Shown here in pieces: positions 42,205-51,522 of a DNA stretch of 64,000 nt. A model generated the notes under the pieces. The model was not told the DNA's origin. It ran no database searches and was given only the letters and a program-made list of their open reading frames with translations. The position numbers and the translations under genes were made by a program. This DNA comes from CAWAMR01 sp963783095 (GTDB lineage: Bacteria > Planctomycetota > Planctomycetia > Gemmatales > Gemmataceae): assembly GCA_963783095.1 (NCBI GenBank), contig CAWAMR010000004.1:62001-126000 (forward strand). Direction: 5' to 3'. Each line of letters begins with the position of its first letter. Within the stretch, counting starts at the first letter, position 1.

Positions 42205-44904
42205 TCACTTTTTCGGTTTCACGGTTGATGCTCGATCCTGTACTTCCAAGTAAACCGCTTTGTCCCAAGAGATTGTTGGATCTCCTTGCAGGCGAATCTC
42301 GATTGATTCGTGAAGATCGCTGGGAAATGGAACCTGGTTGCTTCGTCCCTTGGCAATGGCCTTTTGCATCGCTTGTTCCGCTTCAATCATCAAGCTTGCT
42401 TGCGAGAATGCCAACTTTAGTGTTTCTTCATCTGGGATGAGTTTTTTGACTCCGCTCTCAACAAGTTTCGCTTCCAAAAAATCGATGAACTGACGGCTGT
42501 TCATGGCGTTCAGTTCTACCCGTTCGCCCATCCATTGGCCTTTGCCTTGTGGGCCTTCCCTGCGTTGAACGAGAAACTTACATTCTTCTTCGGTTGCTCC
42601 ACATTCCCGAAGCCTCTTGCTCGGATCCTTGTCCTTTTTGTAGCCGACCTGCTCGCCGGCCAAACCCAGTCTTTTCACGTCCTCAAGTCGCAACCCCAGA
42701 TCGACAATCTTAGGATTCGTCTTGTATGTGTACCTTTCGGTACTGTGAGTAAGCGTATGAATTATGCTAAAACCTGTTTTGTCGAAGTCGTGAAGAACGA
42801 GGATAGTGACTCCGTTTTCGGTCAAGTCCTCGGCAAGCTGGCGAGCTGCGGTTACAGACATGCCCTTTGTTGACATTATCGCGATGTCGAATCTTTCCGC
42901 GATTTTCGCGGCGCGCAGCAAAGAGTTAAACCCTTCTTTCTCGATGAAGAGTACGAACCTGTACCGGTTCGCCGGGCCAATAGTGTTTATTTTGTGCGGA
43001 ATTGCGATGCTTTCGCCATGGGGTGAAACCGAGTCGGTCCAGCCCCTTACGTAGTCCCGCACATTGACAGTACCCAACTCAACTCTGTGCTGAGTGTGCG
43101 GTTCTTCGATATGGCCACGGGAATCGTAGACGACATCCCACTCTTTGCAGAGGTCCAGGTTCTTGCGAACGAAATCGGGAACGTGTCTGGTCGTAAATGC
43201 CTTCTGACATCCCCAAGGCAGTCCCAGCTTCATGGCTTGTTCTCGGGCACTGTACATGATTTGCCGCACAGTTGCAGGCAATTTGCCGTGATCGCTTGCA
43301 ACCTCATAAGCTTGCGGGATGAGTTTGAAGGCAGCGTCCTTTATAGCTTGATTTTTGTCTCGCTTGCCTCTCATCTTGTCCAATTCTCTTTGGTTGATTT
43401 CCCGGTTCTCGTTGCGTTCGCTTTTGGCTTTCAATTTTGTCCAGTCCTTGCAAACCTCTTTCATCGTCTTCTTCAACGAATCGGAAATGCAAGGCGGAAG
43501 ATCGTAACGGCTCTTGGCGATATCTGTCGGTGGCAGGCTGGGACAAGTAAGGTGAACTACAAGGGCAACGGGGTCAGTTGCATCACATCTCGCATCCTGA
43601 AGCGATTCCAAAAGGGCATCAAATGGAATTCGCAAACATGGTGACCAGTTGAAACCAACAACCAAATCCCTTATTTTGTCTTTGGCGTCTTCATCCTTGA
43701 CCGCGAAACCGATTTCGAGACTCCAAGGAAATCCTGTTGACTCATCGGTTCCATGTGCGTGCTTATATTTGAAATCTCCGGATGCCTCATACAACTTTGC
43801 CATTCCATCGCGCATCCGTTCTTTGCCGAGTTTCCCCAAGTCCCCTGGTAGAACTGGATCGGATTTGTTTTTCATCGCCGATAACAGCCGATCTAATTTA
43901 TCGTGGTCCGTTTCGCCGTATTTTTGGAAAAACGTCAGATCGGCGCGGTTCGGGGCGTCTATCAGTTCCGCTACTTCACGTTTCTTCTTGTCAGCGCTCA
44001 AGCCCTTGAACTCTCCGACGAAGTCGCGAAGAGATATTACCGGAATTATCTTGTCATTGGCGGTTTTGATGTACATCGAAACCAAGGCTCGGAAAGTCCT
44101 TTTATCATACCAGTGGATTGACGTCGGCTTTCCCGGAGTCCATCGTTTCCAATTCCCAAGATCGCATGTGGGTTCCAAAGTCACTTCCGTCCCGGTCACA
44201 GTCAGGGTGAATCGAGCGTGAGGATTGAACAGTGCATAACTCAAAAGCAAGTTCTTTATCGATCCAAGTTTTTTGGGGGTGAAAATCCGTTTCCCATCCT
44301 CATCGTTGGTGGATGTAAAGTCTAAGTCTGCATCCGCGTCTTCTGGATCATCTATCGAAAAGTACCTGACAAAATCCCTGTGTGCGCCTGGCCATCTTAA
44401 TACAAGTTCGGTGCCAGCGATGACATCAGAATCTCTATCCTCAAAGGATATGATTGGCACGGGATCGCGTTGCTCGACGGCGACGACAGTTTCCTTCCCA
44501 AGCGAACGAACTTTCGTCGATCCGTACCCAGCTTCCTGATTCAGAATGTACGGTATCGGCCAAATGCATTTCAGAGCGTTACCCTGCTGTCCGCGCGTTG
44601 GAGAAATGTAGAAGATCTTGTTACTCACCCTGACGGAATAGTCGGCTGACTTCTTAACAACTTCGTGCAGAATCCCTGGGCCATTGTCCGTAATAATGAC
44701 CAGATCATCGCGGATGGTGATGTCGATTCTCGGATCAATCTTCTCCGCTTCGCAAGCATCAAGAGAGTTGTCGATCACTTCCTTAATGGTGGCGGCTGGC
44801 CATTGATCTCTCTGGAATCCGATCTTTTTCGAGAGTTCCTTTTCGCTAAAGTAATCGATGGTAATGGGCGCTTCAAAAATTTGACGATCAAGCTTACCGT
44901 TCAT
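42205..44904 (-). CDS. Single-chain type IIB DNA topoisomerase (Topo VI/VIII-like B-A fusion)
   Basis: 899 residues in one intact frame. N-terminal GHKL ATPase as in Topo VI-B: KEVIDNSLDACEAEKID (Glu42, Asn46), IITDNGPGILHEVV (residues 71-84), SPTRGQQGNALKCIWPIPYI. A middle part with no clear match follows. The C-terminal third matches Topo VI-A/Spo11: a winged-helix segment ATVRQIMYSAREQAM with Tyr551 at the position of the cleaving tyrosine, and a Toprim fold YRFVLFIEKEGFNSLLRAAK (Glu655) and ILVLHDFDKTGFS (Asp706-Phe-Asp708). Type IIB enzymes pass DNA through double-strand breaks. Single-chain forms (Topo VIII) are known from plasmids and integrated elements. Here it lies in an integrative element between DUF1580 and small genes. 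Confidence 0.75.
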   Translation of the reverse strand: MNGKLDRQIFEAPITIDYFSEKELSKKIGFQRDQWPAATIKEVIDNSLDACEAEKIDPRIDITIRDDLVIITDNGPGILHEVVKKSADYSVRVSNKIFYISPTRGQQGNALKCIWPIPYILNQEAGYGSTKVRSLGKETVVAVEQRDPVPIISFEDRDSDVIAGTELVLRWPGAHRDFVRYFSIDDPEDADADLDFTSTNDEDGKRIFTPKKLGSIKNLLLSYALFNPHARFTLTVTGTEVTLEPTCDLGNWKRWTPGKPTSIHWYDKRTFRALVSMYIKTANDKIIPVISLRDFVGEFKGLSADKKKREVAELIDAPNRADLTFFQKYGETDHDKLDRLLSAMKNKSDPVLPGDLGKLGKERMRDGMAKLYEASGDFKYKHAHGTDESTGFPWSLEIGFAVKDEDAKDKIRDLVVGFNWSPCLRIPFDALLESLQDARCDATDPVALVVHLTCPSLPPTDIAKSRYDLPPCISDSLKKTMKEVCKDWTKLKAKSERNENREINQRELDKMRGKRDKNQAIKDAAFKLIPQAYEVASDHGKLPATVRQIMYSAREQAMKLGLPWGCQKAFTTRHVPDFVRKNLDLCKEWDVVYDSRGHIEEPHTQHRVELGTVNVRDYVRGWTDSVSPHGESIAIPHKINTIGPANRYRFVLFIEKEGFNSLLRAAKIAERFDIAIMSTKGMSVTAARQLAEDLTENGVTILVLHDFDKTGFSIIHTLTHSTERYTYKTNPKIVDLGLRLEDVKRLGLAGEQVGYKKDKDPSKRLRECGATEEECKFLVQRREGPQGKGQWMGERVELNAMNSRQFIDFLEAKLVESGVKKLIPDEETLKLAFSQASLMIEAEQAMQKAIAKGRSNQVPFPSDLHESIEIRLQGDPTISWDKAVYLEVQDRASTVKPKK

Positions 44905-45010
44905 TAGAGAGACGCTTTGGTTAGGTTTGGTGGTTGGGTTACATTCGCTTCAAATCATTGCACATTTTCACTTTTTTCATGTGCTGCATCCATGTCAGTT
45001 GTCGCAATGG

Positions 45011-45346
45011 TCAGAGACCGCAAGATTCCAACTCCTTTCCCGCTGCGATTGCGGCCCGGCTTGGCTCTTGCTCCGACTTCTCTTCGGTCTGTCCAAGTCG
45101 TTCAAGTCGCTTCTTGGTGAGGGTGTCGATAAAATCCTCTGCCCATCGCTTGGTTGTGCAGAGTCCGCTGCCGACCTGGGCGACTCTCAACTTCGATCCT
45201 CTCACGCCGATCGTTGCCCATCGGTAGATCGTCGCTATCGATAGTGCTTTCCCAGACTGACCGGGGAACAGCCGGCAAGCATCCTTCAGACGGATATACT
45301 CCCCAAGATTGGAATCGCCCTGGCTAACCGCATTGATCGTTGTCAT
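45011..45346 (-). CDS. DUF1580-like DNA-binding (excisionase-like) protein
   Basis: 111 residues: EYIRLKDACRLFPGQSGKAL, SIATIYRWATIGVRGSKLRV, AQVGSGLCTTKRWAEDFIDT. The pattern 'Ile-Tyr-Arg-Trp-x-x-x-Gly-Val-Arg-Gly-x-x-Leu' with 'Thr-x-x-x-x-x-x-Phe' is the DUF1580 signature, a planctomycete helix-turn-helix family. It lies 215 bp before the integrase in the same direction and has a homologue in element B at the same relative place, so it may act as excision factor. Confidence 0.7.
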   Translation of the reverse strand: MTTINAVSQGDSNLGEYIRLKDACRLFPGQSGKALSIATIYRWATIGVRGSKLRVAQVGSGLCTTKRWAEDFIDTLTKKRLERLGQTEEKSEQEPSRAAIAAGKELESCGL

Positions 45347-45561
45347 TGTTCGGTTCCTGTTGGTGGTGATACTGCCCGATACAACTTAGGCAACGATCAG
45401 AACAAACCGGCTGAACTGAGAACGTCCAAGAATCCGCCGATGTAGGGACTGCGAACATTCCGAAACCGAAAAAGCGATCGGTTTTGATGATTCGGGCGGT
45501 TTTTCTTCCACCAAGGTTCGACTTTCCAAAATGCTTGCTTTTTCGGTTTCGCTGATTCCGG

Positions 45562-46752
45562 CTAACCGATCTCGGCGGCCACCTTTTCCGCAAGGGTCAA
45601 GTCCCTCTCGGCGTAGACTTGGGTGACGTCTGCTCGGGAGTGACCGAGGGACACTTGAGCAGCTTCCAACCCGAAGCGTTTCCGCACCTCGGTTCCGTAG
45701 GTGTGCCTCAGCCGATTCGGTGCCCAGACTGGAACGCCGGCCTTGACGCAAGCGCGAGCGATGGCTTTCGAGTAGGTGGTTGTCGAGAAGTCATCCCGCA
45801 GAACCTTCTTGGGGTTCTTCTTGCGTCGATTCTGTTGCGATGGTTGAACGGGCGTCTTCCGAAGCAACCGCATTTCCCGACGCTTGGCTTCGAGGGTCGC
45901 GCGAGCTGAGAACACACAATCGTCCGGATTCATCCCTTCGAGCAATGGGGCAAGAATGGCCTGGGCCTTGGGTCCGATGGGAATGAATCGGCGTTTGCCT
46001 CTCCATGCGGTTTTGTGCTGTTGTGGCGAGAATAGCCAAACGGGCCCGGCTCGGTCGATGAACTTCACCCGTAGGTTGCAAACCTCGCCGGGCCGCATTC
46101 CGGTGAGACGTTGAATCTCCACCATCATCCGGACTTGCGGCCGGAGGTAGGGCAGGATCTTGTCGATGTCCTCACTGCCGACCGGCTGGACGGGTTTGCT
46201 CTCTCTGGCATCGGATCGGCCTTTCTGAAGTCCCGCCACGGCTTGCAAGCCGTGGAAGATCGACGGAGGAACCAACTCCTCTGAGACTGCCCACTTGAAC
46301 ATCCTCTTGATTCTGCCGATGTGCTTGTTGATCTCATTCCGGCAATGCTTGGGAATGAGGGACTGCCTGAAGGTTTTGAGAGCGATCGGGCCGAATTCGC
46401 AAGCGTTGGATGGTCCGAACATCGCGCGGAACATCTTCAACGACGATCGGAAGTTTCCTACTTCGGAAGTCGGCCTCCCGTCCTGGTGTCGGTAGTGAAC
46501 CTCGACGTGTCGCCAGAATTTGAGTATCAATTCATTGATCGACAGGGTAGCCTTGCTTTCCGCAACGGTTGCGGCGCGGATCGGCTTTCGACCACGGGCA
46601 AGCCAGGTCGCAATGAGCCGGGCATAGTTTTCTTGGGACTCAGGCGTTCCGTACCCGCCGAGGTAGTGATCTTGCCCACTCAGGCAAACGACGGCCTTCC
46701 CAGAGGCTTTGTGATGCTGAATCTTGGGAATTCTGAAATTGCGTGCTGACAT
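45562..46752 (-). CDS. Tyrosine recombinase/integrase of element A
   Basis: 396 residues from ATG 46752. N-terminal strands (FRIPKIQHHKASGKAVVCLS), core-binding helices (EINKHIGRIKRMFKWAVSEE), and the catalytic domain: Arg in LTGMRPGEVCNLR, His-x-x-Arg in NRLRHTYGTEV, His in SLGHSRADVTQ, Tyr in VYAERDLTLAEK. The gene ends 5.5 kb... its start faces attachment site 2, 142 bp away. It closely resembles the element B integrase (shared ERDL tail and GHSRADVTQVYA), so both target the same tRNA. Confidence 0.92.
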   Translation of the reverse strand: MSARNFRIPKIQHHKASGKAVVCLSGQDHYLGGYGTPESQENYARLIATWLARGRKPIRAATVAESKATLSINELILKFWRHVEVHYRHQDGRPTSEVGNFRSSLKMFRAMFGPSNACEFGPIALKTFRQSLIPKHCRNEINKHIGRIKRMFKWAVSEELVPPSIFHGLQAVAGLQKGRSDARESKPVQPVGSEDIDKILPYLRPQVRMMVEIQRLTGMRPGEVCNLRVKFIDRAGPVWLFSPQQHKTAWRGKRRFIPIGPKAQAILAPLLEGMNPDDCVFSARATLEAKRREMRLLRKTPVQPSQQNRRKKNPKKVLRDDFSTTTYSKAIARACVKAGVPVWAPNRLRHTYGTEVRKRFGLEAAQVSLGHSRADVTQVYAERDLTLAEKVAAEIG

Positions 46753-46893
46753 GAAAGTGCTTGCTCCAACCGCTTCCATCTGTTGCGATGGAAGGTTGAT
46801 TTCCGTAATTACGGAAACTCACTTGGGTTGCAGACCGCACTCCCGAACATCGAGAGGTAGGCGTAAATACGCTTCGGTTAAGGACTTGGGCGA

Positions 46894-46937
46894 AACTCCG
46901 CGACTTGGACTCGAACCAAGAACCGTCCGATTAACAG
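46894..46937. other. Attachment site 2: 44-bp tRNA-Asn core copy
   Basis: Middle copy of the core, shared by elements A and B. Bases upstream (GGGCGAA) also match the third copy with one extra A. Confidence 0.9.
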
Positions 46938-47230
46938 AAGGTCCAGTGCCGTTGGAGAACACAACGAAACCATTTACACTATCACATTTTACGTTCAATC
47001 TTCTGCCTTGCAAGAGACGTTGTGAAGAGAGACGAAAAGAAATGAGCAGATTGATAGACGGACAAGCAATTACGGAACTTTCGCAATTCGGATGTTTTGA
47101 GAGTATGTTGATTGCGGAAGGAATGCGGAAACTCACAGCGTCAAATCTTTGACTCAGAAAGGGGGTCGATCCGTAAGTCAGAATCGACCACGGGTTCCGG
47201 AAATAACCGGAGGGAACGCGCAAGGCAAGT

Positions 47231-47536
47231 TCAAACTGGTTTTGCCGGTGGGACTGGGGTATTGTCCATGAACTTCATTACGGAAAGAATGGTGGAAGGA
47301 CCGGTCTCGATCTCGGAGTGTTGAATTGCGAGTATCGCATCTCGTGTTAAGGTTGTTCTTTCTCCGGTGAAATACTGGTTCCAGGATACATCGTGAATCA
47401 CCAACTTGTTTTCGTGGAAGACAAGGGTAAACCGCCTACCATCTGGTAGCGAAAGACTAATTGCGTCGGGACTGATCTCAAAGGTTCCAGCGAACTTTTC
47501 CATGACGGTGTACTCCTTGTCGGGATGTAGGCTCAT
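47231..47536 (-). CDS. Hypothetical protein of element B
   Basis: 101 residues. ATG 47536 has AAGGA 5 bp upstream; ATG 47503 has AAGGAG 9 bp upstream, so the start is uncertain. The text EKFAGTFEISPDAISLSLPD, GRRFTLVFHENKLVIHDVSW and TLTRDAILAIQHSEIETGPS gives a strand-rich protein. No family recognised. Nine bp separate it from the preceding gene, so the two are likely co-transcribed. Confidence 0.5.
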   Translation of the reverse strand: MSLHPDKEYTVMEKFAGTFEISPDAISLSLPDGRRFTLVFHENKLVIHDVSWNQYFTGERTTLTRDAILAIQHSEIETGPSTILSVMKFMDNTPVPPAKPV

Positions 47537-47545
47537 GGAAGTCCT

Positions 47546-47893
47546 TCAACCGCGTTGTGCAAATGCCTTCGCCCAAAATTCCTTCTGCTTCTCGTCTCGA
47601 TCGGGACCGTGAAAGTTTTCGACACCATACAAAGTCGCAAGGTGATGCTTGAACTCAGAGATCACTGACGGATACCCTTCTTCCATGTATCGAGCGGCCA
47701 AAAGCACATATTCTGTCTTTTTTGAGAGATCGATCATGACCCCTTTGAGTTCTTGGTATCCCATCCCGAATAACTCTTTGAGTTCTTTCTCAAATTCGGG
47801 GAAGGGAAGATGTTGCGTTTCCAGTAATATTCTTGTGTAACGATCAAATATCGGTTGGGCCTTGTTGAATCGATTCTCGGTTAGCGATGCCAT
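47546..47893 (-). CDS. Hypothetical helical protein of element B
   Basis: 115 residues: FNKAQPIFDRYTRILLETQH, EFEKELKELFGMGYQELKGV, YVLLAARYMEEGYPSVISEF and LATLYGVENFHGPDRDEKQK. All-helical and charged, with no recognised family. First gene of a short operon with 47231-47536. Confidence 0.5.
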   Translation of the reverse strand: MASLTENRFNKAQPIFDRYTRILLETQHLPFPEFEKELKELFGMGYQELKGVMIDLSKKTEYVLLAARYMEEGYPSVISEFKHHLATLYGVENFHGPDRDEKQKEFWAKAFAQRG

Positions 47894-48383
47894 AGCTTTC
47901 CCCTTGCTTGGTCCTATCTCTTCCGGTCGGATGCCTCATTCAGCCATTCTCGCTCTCTTCCGGCTAATTCTAGCTCTGCTCGAATTCATATCAGATTTCA
48001 AAAGGAAGTCCATCGGTTTGACCAATGATGGGCTTCCGTTGGTTCTGTTTTGAACAGACTGGAATCTGGAAATGGATAGTGTAAACTCGATTAAGTATCC
48101 GGAATGTTTCCGGACTTTTTCATTCTTTCCTTGGAGTATCAAACCAGATCGTTGACCCGTGGCGAACTTCGCCTCGGTAACAATTCGAGTCATGCGTGTG
48201 CATGGCATTGCTTCACCCGAACCGGCCAAACATAAGCCAAGGCTTATGGTGTTACGAAGAAGCAGTATCCATCGCCACCGCTCCGAAAGGAGCGGTAGGC
48301 TGGGTGCTGTTCTTTCGTGGCTCTTGGCCGGGCCTGGGTGAGCAGTTCTGGTTTGCCGCTCCCCTTTTTTGGGAGTTCGTCCC
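47894..48383. other. Divergent intergenic region of element B
   Basis: 490 bp between divergent genes. A stem-loop CCGCTCC-GAAA-GGAGCGG lies at 48278-48295. No gene supported; likely holds promoters for both directions. Confidence 0.4.
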
Positions 48384-49419
48384 ATGCCCGGTCCTAATTT
48401 CGACTTTGATGATTCTGAGTCTGAACCGCGAACCAGAAACCGTTCTGCGAGTAATTCTTCGTCCGGAACCGTCATCATCGCGATTCTTGTTCTTGCTCTC
48501 GTGGTGACTGGTGGCGTCGTCTATTTCATGAGTCACCGAACTGAGAAAAACGACGGCGAAAAAAAACAAATCGAGGAAGACACACACAAGTTTAAGACTG
48601 CTAGGGCAAAAATGGAAGCCGAAGTGAAAGTCGAATCGGCAAGGAGTGATGCCCGGATTGCCAACGCTGTTGCCAAAGGCGCGTGCCAAAAGTGTTCGAG
48701 AAATCCCATACGACGAGTCACAGCAGAACCCAGACCCGACGACAGCACGCGACGAGCGAAGCGAATTCAAGAAGGATCAAAATTGGAGAGAAGAAGCAGA
48801 GCGGGAACTTCAGGTTGCGTTGAAGACAATTCCAGAATCGGAACCCCTTGCCAAGCTGCCTTTAATGACCGAACAAGAATATGAACTCGCCAAACTGGAA
48901 GTTCGCCAATACAAGGGCACTATCAACCTCTGGCTTGCTGCCGATTTCGAGAACGCTGTTGCGTTGAATGTGCTGACGCTATCCGATCAAATCTTGAGCA
49001 AGTATCTTCAGGGTAAGAAGTTGATGCCTCGGAGTTTCAAACTCATTCGGAGAGAAGCTGTCGTGCGCATTGCACGGACTTTCGACGCGAAAAAAATCGA
49101 CGAACTTGCGAACAGTTATGACGAACTCCGGATTCTTTTGGACAAAGACGCAAAGAAACTGATTCTCGATTCTCGTCTCCCATGCGATCAACGAAAACGA
49201 CTCTTCAAGGACTATGCAGAGACTACCGGAGACAAGAGGGAATGGTCTCTATTGCATCCTTTCGACGATCTCACAAGCAACGCGATGACTGAGGCGATCA
49301 AGGCTTGCAAGGCAGCGAAAGCGAACGGGTTAGGATCGCTGGACAAAGAAGCGCGCTTATTGATCCTTAGTGCCGGCGCAACTGATTTCTTCAAGAAGTT
49401 GCTTGAATCGGGGAAATAA
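48384..49419 (+). CDS. Membrane-anchored coiled-coil protein, one frameshift
   Basis: ATG 48384 has GGGAG 8 bp upstream. An acidic/basic N-terminus precedes one helix (TVIIAILVLALVVTGGVVYF), then KKQIEEDTHKFKTARAKMEA. Near 48675 one extra A shifts the frame; the chain continues SVREIPYDESQQNPDPTTAR, NWREEAERELQVALKTIPES, and a C-terminal domain (NLWLAADFENAVALNVLTLS, SDQILSKYLQGKKLMPRSFK, ANGLGSLDKEARLLILSAGA). The corrected protein would be about 345 residues with the bulk outside or inside the membrane. Function unknown; it is the only plus-strand gene of element B and could be cargo. Confidence 0.5.
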
Positions 49420-49452
49420 TTCGGTGTTGCCAGTCGCGGGCGATGATCGGGT

Positions 49453-49653
49453 TTACTTGATACTGTCCATCAATTCCTCAAGAGTGATCCCTGCCCAAGC
49501 TGCAAGCTCGGTGTCACTCATTTCCTCTAGCGCTTTGTTGGCAAGGCGCTCACGGTCTTGCTCAGTTAAAACCGGATCACCGGGTCTCTTTCCGCAATGA
49601 GGACACCGGGCCTGTTTCTCGATTCTCTTCCGGATGTTGTTAAGGCTCTTCAT
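49453..49653 (-). CDS. Small zinc-ribbon-like protein
   Basis: 66 residues from ATG 49653: KSLNNIRKRIEKQARCPHCG, RPGDPVLTEQDRERLANKAL and LAAWAGITLEELMDSI. One Cys-x-x-Cys pair (CPHC) is present, so a metal site would need a partner. The start follows the upstream stop by one base (TGACATG), so it is coupled to that gene. Confidence 0.5.
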   Translation of the reverse strand: MKSLNNIRKRIEKQARCPHCGKRPGDPVLTEQDRERLANKALEEMSDTELAAWAGITLEELMDSIK

Positions 49654-49654
49654 G

Positions 49655-50035
49655 TCAACCTTTCGTCTTGCGTTCGGATTCGATCCGTTCAATAGTCGCC
49701 TGTAACTCACGAATCTCTTGGTCCTGGTCCACCGTTCTTCTCAGGTCCGATCCCGCCGACAGAATTGCTACCGCTGCTCTCAGTCGGATAGCCTCACATT
49801 CGCTGTTCAACAATTTTCGGAGAGTCATCGCTGCCTTTGTGGATGTTTTTACCAAAACTCCCATTCCGCGCGCCAACAACTCTCCCCGCAGAGCGTTCAC
49901 CTGATTCGTGAACTCTTGATCTTTGTCCCATCGCCGTATCGTCTTTTCGTCAACTCCGATACTTGTAGCGGCCTTGACGATCGACATGCCACCGGCCAGC
50001 AAAAGAGCCGCTCGCGCGCGGGCATTTGCGGACAT
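49655..50035 (-). CDS. Helix-turn-helix protein of element B
   Basis: 126 residues: NARARAALLLAGGMSIVKAA, TSIGVDEKTIRRWDKDQEFT form a homeodomain-like helix-turn-helix, then helices KTSTKAAMTLRKLLNSECEA and LRAAVAILSAGSDLRRTVDQ. It resembles the DNA-binding part of transposases or terminase small subunits. Role probably regulatory. Confidence 0.55.
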   Translation of the reverse strand: MSANARARAALLLAGGMSIVKAATSIGVDEKTIRRWDKDQEFTNQVNALRGELLARGMGVLVKTSTKAAMTLRKLLNSECEAIRLRAAVAILSAGSDLRRTVDQDQEIRELQATIERIESERKTKG

Positions 50036-50174
50036 TTGCGGACATCCTTTCTGTTAAGGGCAAGAAGCACGTTTCCAGACACTTCAAGAGCATCATCCGA
50101 CATGGCTCCACCAACTAGCTCAGAAGTCTCAAAACGATTTTATGCAATCGCCGATCGTCAGATTTTTGACACTA

Positions 50175-50867
50175 TTATGTTGATCTCGTTTTACCCCCAA
50201 GATGGGTGTATTTGTGGATCGTGCTTCTGAGTTTCTTGATTTCATCCCATAATTTCGTCTTGGACTTGGCAAGGAACCCTCGTGATGTAAATGTCAAGCA
50301 AACACGTTTCCAACCCATTCGCGGAGGCATTTCGACGCGATATTTCAACCGTGCCTTTTTTATATAGATTGCTGTTCCTGTTGGGTTCCGAACCTTCTCA
50401 CAATAGACCTTCGGATTGCCTTGACAGCAGACCTCGATCCGTTTGCCGTGACAGCACTTTTTCCACAAGCGAACAATTTCACGCTTCGCTTGTTTGGAGT
50501 CTTTGAAGAGATCAGAACGAAGCAATAAATGTAGATGCGGTTTGCAGTGTGAAAACTCAACCTGCCAATGATATGATAAGTCCGCATGTGCTTTCTTTTT
50601 CAAATATTGCAGGTTGTTGAAAAACCTTGCTTTGATCCCGGCAAACTCGCGTCCTGTCAATGGCCGTCGTTGTGTCACCTTCAAGACAACGAAGAAATCA
50701 GGAGGCAAGGTAAGAAACGATTGACGAAGTATCATCGCGTTCTTCCATGCCCAATATGGTCGGCACGCTGGACAGCGCTGTGAACCGCATGGAATTTGAG
50801 TGGCCCTATTGTTGACGAAATCATATCGTCCACGTCGCGGGAATTTGCATCGCTTGCTATTGTACAT
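50175..50867 (-). CDS. HUH-type replication initiation protein (Rep)
   Basis: 230 residues. A zinc-binding front (IPCGSQRCPACRPYWAWKNA, with Cys-x-x-x-x-Cys-x-x-Cys), then LPPDFFVVLKVTQRRPLTGR, the HUH motif FSHCKPHLHLLLRSDLF (His-x-His) and a likely nucleophile Tyr in TAIYIKKARLKYRVE. This layout fits Rep proteins of rolling-circle plasmids and small ssDNA phages, which nick DNA at the origin. Sequence upstream at 50868-51043 is AT-rich with GTCCGGACGT repeats, a place to look for the origin. Confidence 0.65.
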   Translation of the reverse strand: MYNSKRCKFPRRGRYDFVNNRATQIPCGSQRCPACRPYWAWKNAMILRQSFLTLPPDFFVVLKVTQRRPLTGREFAGIKARFFNNLQYLKKKAHADLSYHWQVEFSHCKPHLHLLLRSDLFKDSKQAKREIVRLWKKCCHGKRIEVCCQGNPKVYCEKVRNPTGTAIYIKKARLKYRVEMPPRMGWKRVCLTFTSRGFLAKSKTKLWDEIKKLRSTIHKYTHLGGKTRST

Positions 50868-51043
50868 TTCGGGAAATTGTGGTAAAATGCCACCTCCTCA
50901 TTCGCAGTGGGGTTATCAGAGTTAAGTCGGGTCCGGACGTGAACGCAAATCACGTCCGGACCATTTTTTCAAGCCGATAATTCTAACGAATCAACATATA
51001 AACATATCAATATAGTCAGATTCTTGACTCGTATCGTGGCGTG

Positions 51044-51406
51044 TTACATCCCAAGCGCTTCCAGTTCGGCGGATGCGCGTTGACTTGCTTTCTCGCGTTG
51101 CGCCGGCGTCCGAAGTGATTCTGGTTCGTGTCCGGATAAAGGGATTTGCGTTGACTGTGCTTGTGTTTGCTTATCAGAGAATCGACCGAGTGCTTCAAGA
51201 CTTGTCACCCAACGTCCGCCAAGACGCACGGCTTCCAGTTTGAGCCGCGTGCCATCGGGTAAACGCACACCCTCAGACACCCATCTCCAGATGGTTGCGG
51301 ATGCCACCGGGCGGCTTCCACGAAAGGGAGGCAGACGGCGCGCTGCCTGAGAAAAACTTAGTACGGTTTCTGTTAGTAGATTTGCAGCGATCGAAGTGGT
51401 TGTCAT
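51044..51406 (-). CDS. DUF1580 DNA-binding (excisionase-like) protein
   Basis: 120 residues from ATG 51406 (GAGGAT 8 bp upstream; frame open to 51517). ETVLSFSQAARRLPPFRGSR, PVASATIWRWVSEGVRLPDG, TRLKLEAVRLGGRWVTSLEA is the full DUF1580 signature: helix-turn-helix then Arg-Leu-Gly-Gly-Arg-Trp-x-Thr. A counterpart lies in element A. Confidence 0.8.
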   Translation of the reverse strand: MTTTSIAANLLTETVLSFSQAARRLPPFRGSRPVASATIWRWVSEGVRLPDGTRLKLEAVRLGGRWVTSLEALGRFSDKQTQAQSTQIPLSGHEPESLRTPAQREKASQRASAELEALGM

Positions 51407-51522
51407 GGCTGGATAATCCTCGCACGGTTTCAAAGGTCCATGCAAGAATTGTCGTAGAGAATGACCAACTTGAGAATTCCCCAGACTCGTCTGGGGAGGG
51501 CAATGCTCAAAGTCCAAAGTAG

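Larger units (their letters stand above)
36584..46937 (-). mobile_element. Integrative element A in tRNA-Asn(GTT)
   Basis: About 10.3 kb between attachment copies 1 and 2. All genes run leftward: integrase and DUF1580 next to the right end, then a single-chain type IIB topoisomerase, two small proteins, a region-2-type sigma protein, PrimPol, and another sigma-like gene at the left. It has the content of an integrated plasmid. The left 0.7 kb before the sigma gene (36628-36771 and around) shows no other gene. Confidence 0.85.
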
